DNA from: Alentia gelatinosa
Taxonomy: Eukaryota > Annelida > Polychaeta > Phyllodocida > Polynoidae
Assembly (NCBI GenBank): GCA_950022655.1
Contig: OX465592.1
Location: 1,168,234-1,232,233, forward strand
DNA: 64,000 nt
Direction of reading: 5' to 3'
Part shown: one piece after another, positions 1 through 11,274 of the stretch
Layout of the letters: each line of letters opens with the position of its first letter
Position numbering within the stretch: the stretch's first letter is position 1
Program-made: the position numbers and the translations under genes
The notes under the pieces: generated by a model
What the model was told of the DNA's origin: nothing
What the model saw: the letters and a program-made list of their open reading frames with translations, nothing else
Database searches by the model: none

Positions 1-1342
1 TCCTCAGTTATCACTGTTGTGGCAGTTGTATTTGGCTCTATCATTGTAGGAAGTTCACTGCTTCTGGCGGTAGGCAAGACCTTTGTAGATGCACTGGTTG
101 CCTCCACTGTGTTGGTTTCAGTTTTAGTAGTTTCTGCTGACTTTGTTACCGTCTCTGTTTGACTAGTCAAAGGATGAGTGGAGAGTTCTTGACTGCTTTC
201 TGAGTTGACAACTGTAACAGGAGCCTCTGTTGTCTGAAGAGTAGTTGAAGCACTGGTAGATTCTGTCTTGCTCAACACTGTTGAAGTAGCTTCAATGGTT
301 TGGTTTTGATCAGTAGGTTTACCTGTTGTCCGAGCCGTTTGAGATCTCTCAGATGTTATTTTGTTTGTCATAGTTTCAGTGGTTTCAGCTGTGGTGGTGA
401 TGGTGGGACCTGTACTAGTGGTGCTACTAGTTATGCTTATTGAAGGTGACTTCTCTGATGTCACTGCCTTTGTAGTGGTCTCACTTGTCAAGCCTGTTGC
501 AGGGACAGTACTTGTTTCCTTGGAGGATATGTTAATGGTAGTTGTCTCAAGCATCCCAACATCTGTAGGTGCACTGGTGGTTGCCTGAGTTTCCTCAGGG
601 CCTGTAGACCCCTGGAAGTTGGGAGTAGTTGATGTCTCTGTCCTCATTGATTTTGTCCCACTTTCAGTTGTCATTCCACTTGAAGGTTCTTCTGTTCTGG
701 AGCCTGTCATCATCAATGTAGGTTCCATAGTTGCCTCCACTGTGGTAGGTAGAGTTTCTTTGATTTGGGTAGTCATTGTTATTGCTTGTGTTTGACTAGT
801 AGGAATGTTTGTAGGCAGTTTGGTTGAACCTTCTGTGCTTGTGAATGTGACAGCAGCTTCTGTTGCTTGGAGCGTTGATTGCTCACTGGTAGTTTTCTCT
901 CTCCTCAGGACAGTGCTGGATTGGGAGCCAGTAGTTGGACTCTGGGTCATTGTTGCACTTGTAGGTTCTTCAGTTGGTACAGAAGTTGTCAGCACTGCTG
1001 TGGTTTCTACAGATTCTACAGTTGGTATTGATATATTTGCTTTACCAGTATTACCACTTGTGGATCCCACTGTTGTTTGGTCTGCAGCAACAGTTCTTGT
1101 AAGAGTCTCATTTGTCATTGGAGATGCAACAGAAGTCTGTGATGCCAATGGTCTTGTAGGAGACTCTGTTTCAGTCACTGTTGTGGGAGGATGACTGGTC
1201 AAATCTGTTGCAGTCATTGTTGTATATGACTGAGTAGTTGTTGCTTTGGTTTTTCTCTCTATAGTGCCTGTTTTCGTCTGGGCCTCAGTTGTCAAGGCTG
1301 TCATGGGATGAGTCTCTGTCACAGTAGTAGTTACATCTCCTC
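1..1342 (-). CDS. Mucin-like large exon 1 (partial, 5' part of exon)
   Basis: The acceptor AG is at 1343-1344 (minus), followed by GAGGAGATGT; the first codon is Gly, shared with the upstream small exon. About 447 codons are visible before the left window edge, reaching the VITEEP region. Unit-specific changes are SYTT preceded by TTTQ instead of APTTQ (Pro to Thr) and LTSQTETV instead of LTSPTETV. A silent CCC codon near 619, in the TTPNFQG segment, is shared with exon 15. There is no genuine start codon; this is an internal exon. Confidence 0.85.
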
Positions 1343-1362
1343 CTGGTATGAAAAGGAGGAGA
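1336..1362 (-). promoter_or_regulatory. 8-bp inverted repeat over the large-exon 3' splice site (representative)
   Basis: In the transcript the intron's TCTCCTCC can pair with GGAGGAGA, which begins at the G of the acceptor AG and runs into the exon. The loop is 11 nt. The stem would cover the polypyrimidine tract and the splice site. The same sequence occurs at the 5' end of each large exon examined (exon end minus 6 to plus 20 in plus coordinates, for example 8514..8540). The inverted repeat is plain in the sequence; an effect on splicing is inference. Confidence 0.55.
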
Positions 1363-1607
1363 GCATGTTTCTTGTGTTATCAGTTATACATATGTATAGA
1401 CTTTGTTACTAATGGAAAATGCAGGTGGCTAAGTCTAGCTTTCAAAGCCACTTGTACTTTATCACAACAACAAACCACAGTATAAAGTAGAGATATTTCT
1501 GTATTTGATGCTTGAATTGGCAGTGAGGGGTGGGAGACAAAGATCTGGAATAGATATTAAGACAGCAGAAGGATACTAACAAAGGACTAGAGTATATGCA
1601 AACTTAC
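1343..1607 (-). other. Intron A (265 bp, small exon to large exon), representative
   Basis: Donor GTAAGTTTGC follows the small exon, and the pyrimidine-rich acceptor CTCCTCCTTTTCATACCAG precedes the large exon. The length is 265 bp wherever no retroelement is inserted. I see no gene or RNA in it. Two haplotypes recur through the array: one with AGATCTGG and GGATAC on the plus strand (as here), the other with AGGTCTGG and GGATGC. The 1659-bp insertions at 26080, 35200 and 56771 are all in this intron. Confidence 0.85.
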
Positions 1608-1655
1608 CAGTAGCAGGTGCAGCTGTTGAGGCAGGTGATGTTACTGCCTCAGTAC
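1608..1655 (-). CDS. Small 48-bp exon 1
   Basis: Acceptor TTTTCCAG and donor GTAAGT frame a 48-bp phase 1-1 exon that encodes, with the shared Gly, G-T-E-A-V-T-S-P-A-S-T-A-A-P-A-T. It joins large exon 2 (upstream) to large exon 1. This copy begins GTACTG and so completes a GGT Gly codon; the other copies begin GCACTG (GGC), a silent difference. The consensus GTAAGT donor is stronger than the large-exon donor GTACTG. Confidence 0.82.
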
Positions 1656-1965
1656 CTGGAAAAGTACAAACATTGATTGGTGAGTGGTTTAGAAATATTC
1701 AGAACTTTGTATCTTAAGGGTGATCCTTTGATAAGACAGAACATACTACATAGTACAATGTGACTTACAAAGTACCACATGTCTGAGAAAATGGGAATTG
1801 TTATGACATCAAAAGTGGTGTTTTTTAAATGACAGGGTGAAACCACGAAAAGTGGAGATGTGCAAATGTGAATATGTCTGCATGAGTTTCAGGAGATCAG
1901 TCTTTGTTGGTTCAGTTTCTAGTAAGAGTTTGAAGTCATAATGAATTAATAGCTTTAGTCAGTAC
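1656..1965 (-). other. Intron B (310 bp, large exon to small exon), representative
   Basis: Donor GTACTGACT and acceptor GTTTGTACTTTTCCAG bound a 310-bp intron found at the same length after every large exon (for example 8834..9143, 30345..30654, 63519..63828). A 65-codon minus frame crosses it in all copies, but it starts at GTG, lies between good splice sites and ends inside the small exon in another frame. I see no gene, RNA or mobile element in it. Variable positions include GACAGAAC/GACACAAC and CAAGGTACC/CAAAGTACC on the plus strand. Confidence 0.85.
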
Positions 1966-3519
1966 CTGTTGCCTGATGTATTTTGGACTTGGGAGCTGTT
2001 ACTGCCTCAGTAAGTGCCTCAGTTGTAGCAGGCATAGTTTGGCCTTCAGTACCTTTAGGTGTGGTCATTTGAAGTGTAGTTTCATCAGTAGCAGCAGTCG
2101 CAGTCAACAGGCTTGTAGGAGTGACAGTTGACATCAGTGTCTCTGTAACATCAGTAGTCTTTTCTGTGCCTGATGTTTTCACGGGTATTGTGACCTCTGT
2201 AACTGATTGCTTAGCTGTAACTGTTGCGGTTCCTTCAGTGGTTATGGTAGATGGGGAAACTTCAGTAACTGCAATGGTTGAAGGCTGTGTTGCAAGCTCG
2301 GCTGCAGTCACTTCAGTGGTTGTTGGAAGTGCAGTTGTGTTATCCAATGCTGTTCTAGCAGTCTGTCCCTCAGTATGGGCAGCAGTGGTGGACACGAGAC
2401 CTTTTACTTGTGTGGTCGCTGGTACAGCAGTAGTCTGAGATGCAAGAGGGCCTTTAGGAGTGTTCTCTGTAGTTCTTACAGACAAAGGTTCCTCTGTTAT
2501 CACTGTTGTGGCAGTTGCATTTGGCTCTATCATTGTAGGAAGTTTACTGCTTCTGGCGGTAGGCAAGACCTTTTTAGATGCACTGGTTGCCTCCACTGTG
2601 TTGGTTTCAGTTTTAGTAGTTTCTGCTGACTTTGTTACCGTCTCTGTTGGACTAGTCAAAGGATGAGTGGAGAGTTCTTGACTGCTTTCTGAGTTGACAA
2701 CTGTAACAGGAGCCTCTGTTGTCTGAAGAGTAGTTGAAGCACTGGTAGATTCTGTCTTGCTCAACACTGTTGAAGTAGCTTCAATGGTTTGGTTTTGATC
2801 AGTAGGTTTGCCTGTTGTCCGAGCCGTTTGAGATCTCTCAGATGTTATTTTGTTTGTCATAGTTTCAGTGGTTTCAGCTGTGGTGGTGATGGTGGGACCT
2901 GTACTAATGGTGCTACTAGTTATGCTTATTGAAGGTGACTTCTCTGATGTCACTGCCTTTGTAGTGGTCTCACTAGTCAAGCCTGTTGCAGGGACAGTAC
3001 TTGTTTCCTTGGAGGATATGTTAATGGTAGTTGTCTCAAGCATCCCAACATCTGTAGGTGCACTGGTGGTTGCCTGAGTTTCCTCAGGGCCTGTAGACCC
3101 CTGGAAGTTCGGAGTAGTTGATGTCTCTGTCCTCATTGATTTTGTCCCACTTTCAGTTGTCATTCCACTTGAAGGTTCTTCTGTTCTGGAGCCTGTCATC
3201 ATCAATGTAGGTTCCATAGTTGCCTCCACTGTGGTAGGTAGAGTTTCTTTGATTTGGGTAGTCATTGTTATTGCTTGTGTTTGACTAGTAGGAATGTTTG
3301 TAGGCAGTTTGGTTGAACCTTCTGTGCTTACGAATGTGACAGCAGCTTCTGTTGCTTGGAGCGTTGATTGCTCACTGGTAGTTTTCTCTCTCCTCAGGAC
3401 AGTGCTGGATTGGGAGCCAGTAGTTGGACTCTGGGTCATTGTTGCACTTGTAGGTTCTTCAGTTGGTACAGAAGTTGTCAGCACTGCTGTGGTTTCTACA
3501 GATTCTACAGTTGGCATTG
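1966..3519 (-). repeat. Intronless module 4 of large exon 2 (C-terminal, normal exon end)
   Basis: The last module: 1554 bp of exon, with the remaining 9 nt of the 1563-bp period forming the start of intron B (1957..1965). Its upstream join encodes D-S-M instead of D-S-I. The module ends KIHQATG like ordinary exons, so only its C-terminal end still has a working exon border. Confidence 0.86.
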
Positions 3520-6500
3520 AGTCATTACCTGTTGGTTGATGTAAATTGGACTTGGGAGTTGTTACTGCCTCAGTAAGTGCCTCAGTTGTAGCAGGCATAG
3601 TTTGGCCTTCAGTACCTTTAGGTGTGGTCATTTGAAGTGTAGTTTCATCAGTAGCAGCAGTCGCAGTCAACAGGCTTGTAGGAGTGACAGTTGACATCAG
3701 TGTCTCTGTAACATCAGTAGTCTTTTCTGTGCCTGATGTTTTCACGGGTATTGTGACCTCTGTAACTGATTGCTTAGCTGTAACTGTTGCGGTTCCTTCA
3801 GTGGTTATGGTAGATGGGGAAACTTCAGTAACTGCAATGGTTGAAGGCTGTGTTGCAAGCTCGGCTGCAGTCACTTCAGTGGTTGTTGGAAGTGCAGTTG
3901 TGTTATCCAATGCTGTTCTAGCAGTCTGTCCCTCAGTATGGGCAGCAGTGGTGGACACGAGACCTTTTACTTGTGTGGTCGCTGGTACAGCAGTAGTCTG
4001 AGATGCAAGAGGGCCTTTAGGAGTGTTCTCTGTAGTTCTTACAGACAAAGGTTCCTCAGTTATCACTGTTGTGGCAGTTGTATTTGGCTCTATCATTGTA
4101 GGAAGTTCACTGCTTCTGGCAGTAGGCAAGACCTTTGTAGATGCACTGGTTGCCTCCACTGTGTTGGTTTCAGTTTTAGTAGTTTCTGCTGACTTTGTTA
4201 CCGTCTCTGTTGGACTAGTCAAAGGATGAGTGGAGAGTTCTTGACTGCTTTCTGAGTTGACAACTGTAACAGAAGCCTCTGTTGTCTGAAGAGTAGTTGA
4301 AGCACTGGTAGATTCTGTCTTGCTCAACACTGTTGAAGTAGCTTCAATGGTTTGGTTTTGATCAGTAGGTTTGCCTGTTGTCCGAGCCGTTTGAGATCTC
4401 TCAGATGTTATTTTGTTTGTCATAGTTTCAGTGGTTTCAGCTGTGGTGGTGATGGTGGGACCTGTACTAGTGGTGCTACTAGTTATGCTTATTGAAGGTG
4501 ACTTCTCTGATGTCACTGCCTTTGTAGTGGTCTCACTAGTCAAGCCTGTTGCAGGGACAGTACTTGTTTCCTTGGAGGATATGTTAATGGTAGTTGTCTC
4601 AAGCATCCCAACATCTGTAGGTGCACTGGTGGTTGCCTGAGTTTCCTCAGGGCCTGTAGACCCCTGGAAGTTCAGAGTAGTTGATGTCTCTGTCCTCATT
4701 GCTTTTGTCCCACTTTCAGTTGTCATTCCACTTGAAGGTTCTTCTGTTCTGGAGCCTGTCATCATCAATGTAGGTTCCATAGTTGCCTCCACTGTGGTAG
4801 GTAGAGTTTCTTTGATTTGGGTAGTCATTGTTATTGCTTGTGTTTGACTAGTAGGAATGTTTGTAGGCAGTTTGGTTGAACCTTCTGTGCTTGTGAATGT
4901 GACAGCAGCTTCTGTTGCTTGGAGCGTTGATTGCTCACTGGTAGTTTTCTCTCTCCTCAGGACAGTGCTGGATTGGGAGCCAGTAGTTGGACTCTGGGTC
5001 ATTGTTGCACTTGTAGGTTCTTCAGTTGGTACAGAAGTTGTCAGCACTGCTGTTGTTTCTACAGATTCTACAGTTGGTATTGAGTCATTACCTGTTGGTT
5101 GATGTAAATTGGACTTGGGAGTCGTTACTGCCTCAGTAAGTGCCTCAGTTGTAGCAGGCATAGTTTGGCCTTCAGTACCTTTAGGTGTGGTCATTTGAAG
5201 TGTAGTTTCATCAGTAGCAGCAGTCGCAGTCAACAGGCTTGTAGGAGTGACAGTTGACATCAGTGTCTCTGTAACATCAGTAGTCTTTTCTGTGCCTGAT
5301 GTTTTCACGGGTATTGTGACCTCTGTAACTGATTGCTTAGCTGTAACTGTTGCGGTTCCTTCAGTGGTTATGGTAGATGGGGAAACTTCAGTAACTGCAA
5401 TGGTTGAAGGCTGTGTTGCAAGCTCGGCTGCAGTGACTTCAGTGGTTGTTGGAAGTGCAGTTGTGTTATCCAATGCTGTTCTAGCAGTCTGTCCCTCAGT
5501 ATGGGCAGCAGTGGTGGACACGAGACCTTTTACTTGTGTGGTCGCTGGTACAGCAGTAGTCTGAGATGTAAGAGGGCCTTTAGGAGTGTTCTCTGTAGTT
5601 CTTACAGACAAAGGTTCCTCAGTTATCACTGTTGTGGCAGTTGTATTTGGCTCTATCATTGTAGGAAGTTCACTGCTTCTGGCAGTAGGCAAGACCTTTG
5701 TAGATGCACTGGTTGCCTCCACTGTGTTGGTTTCAGTTTTAGTAGTTTCTGCTGACTTTGGTACCGTCTCTGTTGGACTAGTCAAAGGATGAGTGGAGAG
5801 TTCTTGACTGCTTTCTGAGTTGACAACTGTAACAGGAGCCTCTGTTGTCTGAAGAGTAGTTGAAGCACTGGTAGATTCTGTCTTGCTCAACACTGTTGAA
5901 GTAGCTTCAATGGTTTGGTTTTGATCAGTAGGTTTGCCTGTTGTCCGAGCCGTTTGAGATCTCTCAGATGTTATTTTGTTTGTCATAGTTTCAGTGGTTT
6001 CAGCTGTGGTGGTGATGGTGGGACCTGTACTAGTGGTGCTACTAGTTATGCTTATTGAAGGTGACTTCTCTGATGTCACTGCCTTTGTAGTGGTCTCACT
6101 TGTCAAGCCTGTTGCAGGGACAGTACTTGTTTCCTTGGAGGATATGTTAATGGTAGTTGTCTCAAGCATCCCAACATCTGTAGGTGCACTGGTGGTTGCC
6201 TGAGTTTCCTCAGGGCCTGTAGACCCCTGGAAGTTCGGAGTAGTTGATGTCTCTGTCCTCATTGATTTTGTCCCACTTTCAGTTGTCATTCCACTTGAAG
6301 GTTCTTCTGTTCTGGAGCCTGTCATCATCAATGTAGGTTCCATAGTTGCCTCCACTGTGGTAGGTAGAGTTTCTTTGATTTGGGTAGTCATTGTTATTGC
6401 TTGTGTTTGACTAGTAGGAATGTTTGTAGGCAGTTTGGTTGAACCTTCTGTGCTTGTGAATGTGACAGCAGCTTCTGTTGCTTGGAGCGTTGATTGCTCA

Positions 6501-8520
6501 CTGGTAGTTTTCTCTCTCCTCAGGACAGTGCTGGATTGGGAGCCAGTAGTTGGACTCTGGGTCATTGTTGCACTTGTAGGTTCTTCAGTTGGTACAGAAG
6601 TTGTCAGCACTGCTGTTGTTTCTACAGATTCTACAGTTGGTATTGAGTCATTACCTGTTGGTTGATGTAAATTGGACTTGGGAGTCGTTACTGCCTCAGT
6701 AAGTGCCTCAGTTGTAGCAGGCATAGTTTGGCCTTCAGTACCTTTAGGTGTGGTCATTTGAAGTGTAGTTTCATCAGTAGCAGCAGTCGCAGTCAACAGG
6801 CTTGTAGGAGTGACAGTTGACATCAGTGTCTCTGTAACATCAGTAGTCTTTTCTGTGCCTGATGTTTTCACGGGTATTGTGACCTCTGTAACTGATTGCT
6901 TAGCTGTAACTGTTGCGGTTCCTTCAGTGGTTATGGTAGATGGGGAAACTTCAGTAACTGCAATGGTTGAAGGCTGTGTTGCAAGCTCGGCTGCAGTGAC
7001 TTCAGTGGTTGTTGGAAGTGCAGTTGTGTTATCCAATGCTGTTCTAGCAGTCTGTCCCTCAGTATGGGCAGCAGTGGTGGACACGAGACCTTTTACTTGT
7101 GTGGTCGCTGGTACAGCAGTAGTCTGAGATGTAAGAGGGCCTTTAGGAGTGTTCTCTGTAGTTCTTACAGACAAAGGTTCCTCAGTTATCACTGTTGTGG
7201 CAGTTGTATTTGGCTCTATCATTGTAGGAAGTTCACTGCTTCTGGCAGTAGGCAAGACCTTTGTAGATGCACTGGTTGCCTCCACTGTGTTGGTTTCAGT
7301 TTTAGTAGTTTCTGCTGACTTTGTTACCGTCTCTGTTGGACTAGTCAAAGGATGAGTGGAGAGTTCTTGACTGCTTTCTGAGTTGACAACTGTAACAGGA
7401 GCCTCTGTTGTCTGAAGAGTAGTTGAAGCACTGGTAGATTCTGTCTTGCTCAAGACTGTTGAAGTAGCTTCAATGGTTTGGTTTTGATCAGTAGGTTTAC
7501 CTGTTGTCCGAGCCGTTTGAGATCTCTCAGATGTTATTTTGTTTGTCATAGTTTCAGTGGTTTCAGCTGTGGTGGTGATGGTGGGACCTGTACTAGTGGT
7601 GCTACTAGTTATGCTTATTGAAGGTGACTTCTCTGATGTCACTGCCTTTGTAGTGGTCTCACTTGTCAAGCCTGTTGCAGGGACAGTACTTGTTTCCTTG
7701 GAGGATATGTTAATGGTAGTTGTCTCAAGCATCCCAACATCTGTAGGTGCACTGGTGGTTGCCTGAGTTTCCTCAGGGCCTGTAGACCCCTGGAAGTTCG
7801 GAGTAGTTGATGTCTCTGTCCTCATTGATTTTGTCCCACTTTCAGTTGTCATTCCACTTGAAGGTTCTTCTGTTCTGGAGCCTGTCATCATCAATGTAGG
7901 TTCCATAGTTGCCTCCACTGTGGTAGGTAGAGTTTCTTTGATTTGGGTAGTCATTGTTATTGCTTGTGTTTGACTAGTAGGAATGTTTGTAGGCAGTTTG
8001 GTTGAACCTTCTGTGCTTGTGAATGTGACAGCAGCTTCTGTTGCTTGGAGCGTTGATTGCTCACTGGTAGTTTTCTCTCTCCTCAGGACAGTGCTGGATT
8101 GGGAGCCAGTAGTTGGACTCTGGGTCATTGTTGCACTTGTAGGTTCTTCAGTTGGTACAGAAGTTGTCAGCACTGCTGTGGTTTCTACAGATTCTACAGT
8201 TGGTATTGATATATTTGCTTTACCAGTATTACCACTTGTGGATCCCACTGTTGTTTGGTCTGCAGCAACAGTTCTTGTAAGAGTCTCATTTGTCATTGGA
8301 GATGCAACAGAAGTCTGTGATGCCAATGGTCTTGTAGGAGACTCTGTTTCAGTCACTGTTGTGGGAGGATGACTGGTCAAATCTGTTGCAGTCATTGTTG
8401 TATATGACTGAGTAGTTGGTGCTTTGGTTTTTCTCTCTATAGTGCCTGTTTTCGTCTGGGCCTCAGTTGTCAAGGCTGTCATGGGATGAGTCTCTGTCAC
8501 AGTAGTAGTTACATCTCCTC
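1966..8520 (-). CDS. Mucin-like large exon 2: four fused modules, 6555 bp
   Basis: One uninterrupted 2185-codon exon with acceptor at 8521-8522 and donor GT at 1964-1965. It starts with the usual 312-bp head (8209..8520) and then has four 1563-bp modules end to end. At the three internal joins the normal ending KIHQATG is replaced by NLHQPTGNDS followed directly by I/MPTVESVETT, so introns, small exon and exon head are absent. Module differences include VTFVSTEGS, SASKKVLP, SSKLP and EPNATATT in the most C-terminal module, KAMRTETSTTLNFQ and EASVTVV in the third, and TETVPKSAET in the second. Phase 1-1 is preserved. The most likely origin is an unequal exchange followed by local amplification. 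Function is as for the other units, with a longer PTS stretch per exon. Confidence 0.87.
3520..3534 (-). other. Relict 5' splice donor inside exon 2 (join 3)
   Basis: Minus strand CCAACAG|GTAATGACT. It matches the active donor ACAG|GTACTGACT except that A replaces C at +4, which is closer to the usual GTAAG consensus. It is in phase 1, like the real donor. Here it is read through as P-T-G-N-D. Confidence 0.6.
3520..5082 (-). repeat. Intronless module 3 of large exon 2
   Basis: A 1563-bp copy with private changes GTKAMRTE (Ser to Ala), TTLNFQG (Pro to Leu) and EASVTVV (Pro to Ser). The upstream join is at 5082/5083. Confidence 0.88.
5083..5097 (-). other. Relict 5' splice donor inside exon 2 (join 2)
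   Basis: The same CCAACAG|GTAATGACT sequence with the GT at 5090-5091. Use of this site would drop the modules downstream of it and splice in frame to a small exon. Confidence 0.6.
5083..6645 (-). repeat. Intronless module 2 of large exon 2
   Basis: A 1563-bp copy bounded by joins at 6645/6646 and 5082/5083. It has the private Thr to Pro change giving TETVPKSAET (plus GGTACC near 5760). Its upstream join reads GAC TCA ATA, encoding D-S-I. Confidence 0.88.
6646..6660 (-). other. Relict 5' splice donor inside exon 2 (join 1)
   Basis: The same sequence with the GT at 6653-6654. It is the most upstream of the three; use would leave only the head and module 1 from this exon. Confidence 0.6.
6646..8208 (-). 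repeat. Intronless module 1 of large exon 2
   Basis: First (N-terminal-most) of the 1563-bp modules. Its last 9 nt (6646..6654, minus GTAATGACT) correspond to the first 9 nt of intron B, so the join kept a donor-like sequence inside coding DNA. It carries the silent GTC Val codon (plus CTCAAGACT near 7450), a marker also present in large exons 11, 12, 14, 17 and 21. Confidence 0.88.
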
Positions 8521-8785
8521 CTGGTATGAAAAGGAGGAGAGCATGTTTCTTGTGTTATCAGTTATACATATGTATAGACTTTGTTACTAATGGAAAATGC
8601 AGGTGGCTAAGTCTAGCTTTCAAAGCCACTTGTACTTTATCACAACAACAAACCACAGTATAAAGTAGAGATATTTCTGTATTTGATGCTTGAATTGGCA
8701 GTGAGGGGTGGGAGACAAAGATCTGGAATAGATATTAAGACAGCAGAAGGATACTAACAAAGGACTAGAGTATATGCAAACTTAC

Positions 8786-8833
8786 CAGTAGCAGGTGCAG
8801 CTGTTGAGGCAGGTGATGTTACTGCCTCAGTGC
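8786..8833 (-). CDS. Small 48-bp exon 2
   Basis: Lies between large exon 3 (upstream) and large exon 2. It has the array-standard GCACTG start, an intact AG acceptor at 8834-8835 and a GTAAGT donor. The flanking introns carry AGATCTGG/GGATAC together with CAAGGTACC, a mixed haplotype. Confidence 0.82.
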
Positions 8834-9143
8834 CTGGAAAAGTACAAACATTGATTGGTGAGTGGTTTAGAAATATTCAGAACTTTGTATCTTAAGGGTG
8901 ATCCTTTGATAAGACACAACATACTACATAGTACAATGTGACTTACAAGGTACCACATGTCTGAGAAAATGGGAATTGTTATGACATCAAAAGTGGTGTT
9001 TTTTAAATGACAGGGTGAAACCACGAAAAGTGGAGATGTGCAAATGTGAATATGTCTGCATGAGTTTCAGGAGATCAGTCTTTGTTGGTTCAGTTTCTAG
9101 TAAGAGTTTGAAGTCATAATGAATTAATAGCTTTAGTCAGTAC

Positions 9144-11009
9144 CTGTTGCCTGATGTATTTTGGACTTGGGAGCTGTTACTGCCTCAGTAAGTGCCTCAG
9201 TTGTAGCAGGCATAGTTTGGCCTTCAGTACCTTTAGGTGTGGTCATTTGAAGTGTAGTTTCATCAGTAGCAGCAGTCGCAGTCAACAGGCTTGTAGGAGT
9301 GACAGTTGACATCAGTGTCTCTGTAACATCAGTAGTCTTTTCTGTGCCTGATGTTTTCACGGGTATTGTGACCTCTGTAACTGATTGCTTAGCTGTAACT
9401 GTTGCGGTTCCTTCAGTGGTTATGGTAGATGGGGAAACTTCAGTAATTGCAATGGTTGAAGGCTGTGTTGCAAGCTCGGCTGCAGTGACTTCAGTGGTTG
9501 TTGGAAGTGCAGTTGTATTACCCAATGCTGTTCTAGCAGTCTGTCCCTCAGTATGGGCAGCAGTGGTGGACACGAGACTTTTTACTTGTGTGGTTGCTGG
9601 TACAGCAGTAGTCTGAGATGTAAGAGGGCCTTTAGAAGTGTTCTCTGTAGTTCTTACAGACAAAGGTTCCTCAGTTATCACTGTTGTGGCAGTTGTATTT
9701 GGCTCTATCATTGTAGGAAGTTCACTGCTTCTGGCGGTAGGCAAGACCTTTGTAGATGCACTGGTTGCCTCCACTGTGTTGGTTTCAGTTTTAGTAGTTT
9801 CTGCTGACTTTGTTACCGTCTCTGTTGGACTAGTCAAAGGATGAGTGGAGAGTTCTTGACTGCTTTCTGAGTTGACAACTGTAACAGGAGCCTCTGTTGT
9901 CTGAAGAGTAGTTGAAGCACTGGTAGATTCTGTCTTGCTCAACACTGTTGAAGTAGCTTCAATGGTTTGGTTTTGATCAGTAGGTTTGCCTGTTGTCCGA
10001 GCCGTTTGAGATCTCTCAGATGTTATTTTGTTTGTCATAGTTTCAGTGGTTTCAGCTGTGGTGGTGATGGTGGGACCTGTACTAGTGGTGCTACTAGTTA
10101 TGCTTATTGAAGGTGACTTCTCTGATGTCACTGCCTTTGTAGTGGTCTCACTTGTCAAGCCTGTTGCAGGGACAGTACTTGTTTCCTTGGAGGATATGTT
10201 AATGGTAGTTGTCTCAAGCATCCCAACATCTGTAGGTGCACTGGTGGTTGCCTGAGTTTCCTCAGGGCCTGTAGACCCCTGGAAGTTCGGAGTAGTTGAT
10301 GTCTCTGTCCTCATTGATTTTGTCCCACTTTCAGTTGTCATTCCACTTGAAGGTTCTTCTGTTCTGGAGCCTGTCATCATCAATGTAGGTTCCATAGTTG
10401 CCTCCACTGTGGTAGGTAGAGTTTCTTTGATTTGGGTAGTCATTGTTATTGCTTGTGTTTGACTAGTAGGAATGTTTGTAGGCAGTTTGGTTGAACCTTC
10501 TGTGCTTACGAATGTGACAGCAGCTTCTGTTGCTTGGAGCGTTGATTGCTCACTGGTAGTTTTCTCTCTCCTCAGGACAGTGCTGGATTGGGAGCCAGTA
10601 GTTGGACTCTGGGTCATTGTTGCACTTGTAGGTTCTTCAGTTGGTACAGAAGTTGTCAGCACTGTTGTGGTTTCTACAGATTCTACAGTTGGTATTGATA
10701 TATTTGCTTTACCAGTATTACCACTTGTGGATCCCACTGTTGTTTGGTCTGCAGCAACAGTTCTTGTAAGAGTCTCATTTGTCATTGGAGATGCAACAGA
10801 AGTCTGTGATGCCAATGGTCTTGTAGGAGACTCTGTTTCAGTCACTGTTGTGGGAGGATGACTGGTCAAATCTGTTGCAGTCATTGTTGTATATGACTGA
10901 GTAGTTGGTGCTTTGGTTTTTCTCTCTATAGTGCCTGTTTTCGTCTGGGCCTCAGTTGTCAAGGCTGTCATGGGATGAGTCTCTGTCACAGTAGTAGTTA
11001 CATCTCCTC
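9144..11009 (-). CDS. Mucin-like large exon 3
   Basis: A full 622-codon exon between acceptor 11010-11011 and donor 9142-9143. Distinctive residues are VETTTVLTT, VTFVSTEGS (shared with module 4 of exon 2), ENTSKGPL (Pro to Ser, creating an additional N-T-S sequon), QVKSLVS (Gly to Ser), ALGNTT (Asp to Gly) and IAITEVS (Val to Ile). The last four lie within about 200 bp and recur together only in exon 5, suggesting a conversion tract. It keeps TTDVTETL, as in exon 2. Confidence 0.87.
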
Positions 11010-11274
11010 CTGGTATGAAAAGGAGGAGAGCATGTTTCTTGTGTTATCAGTTATACATATGTATAGACTTTGTTACTAATGGAAAATGCAGGTGGCTAAG
11101 TCTAGCTTTCAAAGCCACTTGTACTTTATCACAACAACAAACCACAGTATAAAGTAGAGATATTTCTGTATTTGATGCTTGAATTGGCAGTGAGGGGTGG
11201 GAGACAAAGATCTGGAATAGATATTAAGACAACAGAAGGATACTAACAAAGGACTAGAGTATATACAAACTTAC

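Noticed and set aside
805..1194. Plus-strand 129-codon Val/Ser-rich frame and similar 68-120 codon plus-strand frames in every unit
   Set aside because: They are antisense shadows of the Thr-rich exon: ACN codons read as Val or Ser on the other strand. They copy with the unit and show no motif.
1649..1846. 65-codon minus-strand frame in every intron B
   Set aside because: It starts at GTG, lies between good donor and acceptor sites, and is preserved only because the whole unit is repeated.
1955..1965. Apparent C-terminus ending GTD before TAA in each large exon
   Set aside because: These codons lie in the intron after the donor (GTACTGACTAA). The phase-1 donor and the next small exon's acceptor fit a spliced product better.
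8498..8500. Apparent start codon of the large reading frame (GTG near the exon 5' end)
   Set aside because: The frame is open upstream to the splice acceptor and there is no ATG, Kozak context or signal peptide; it is an internal exon.
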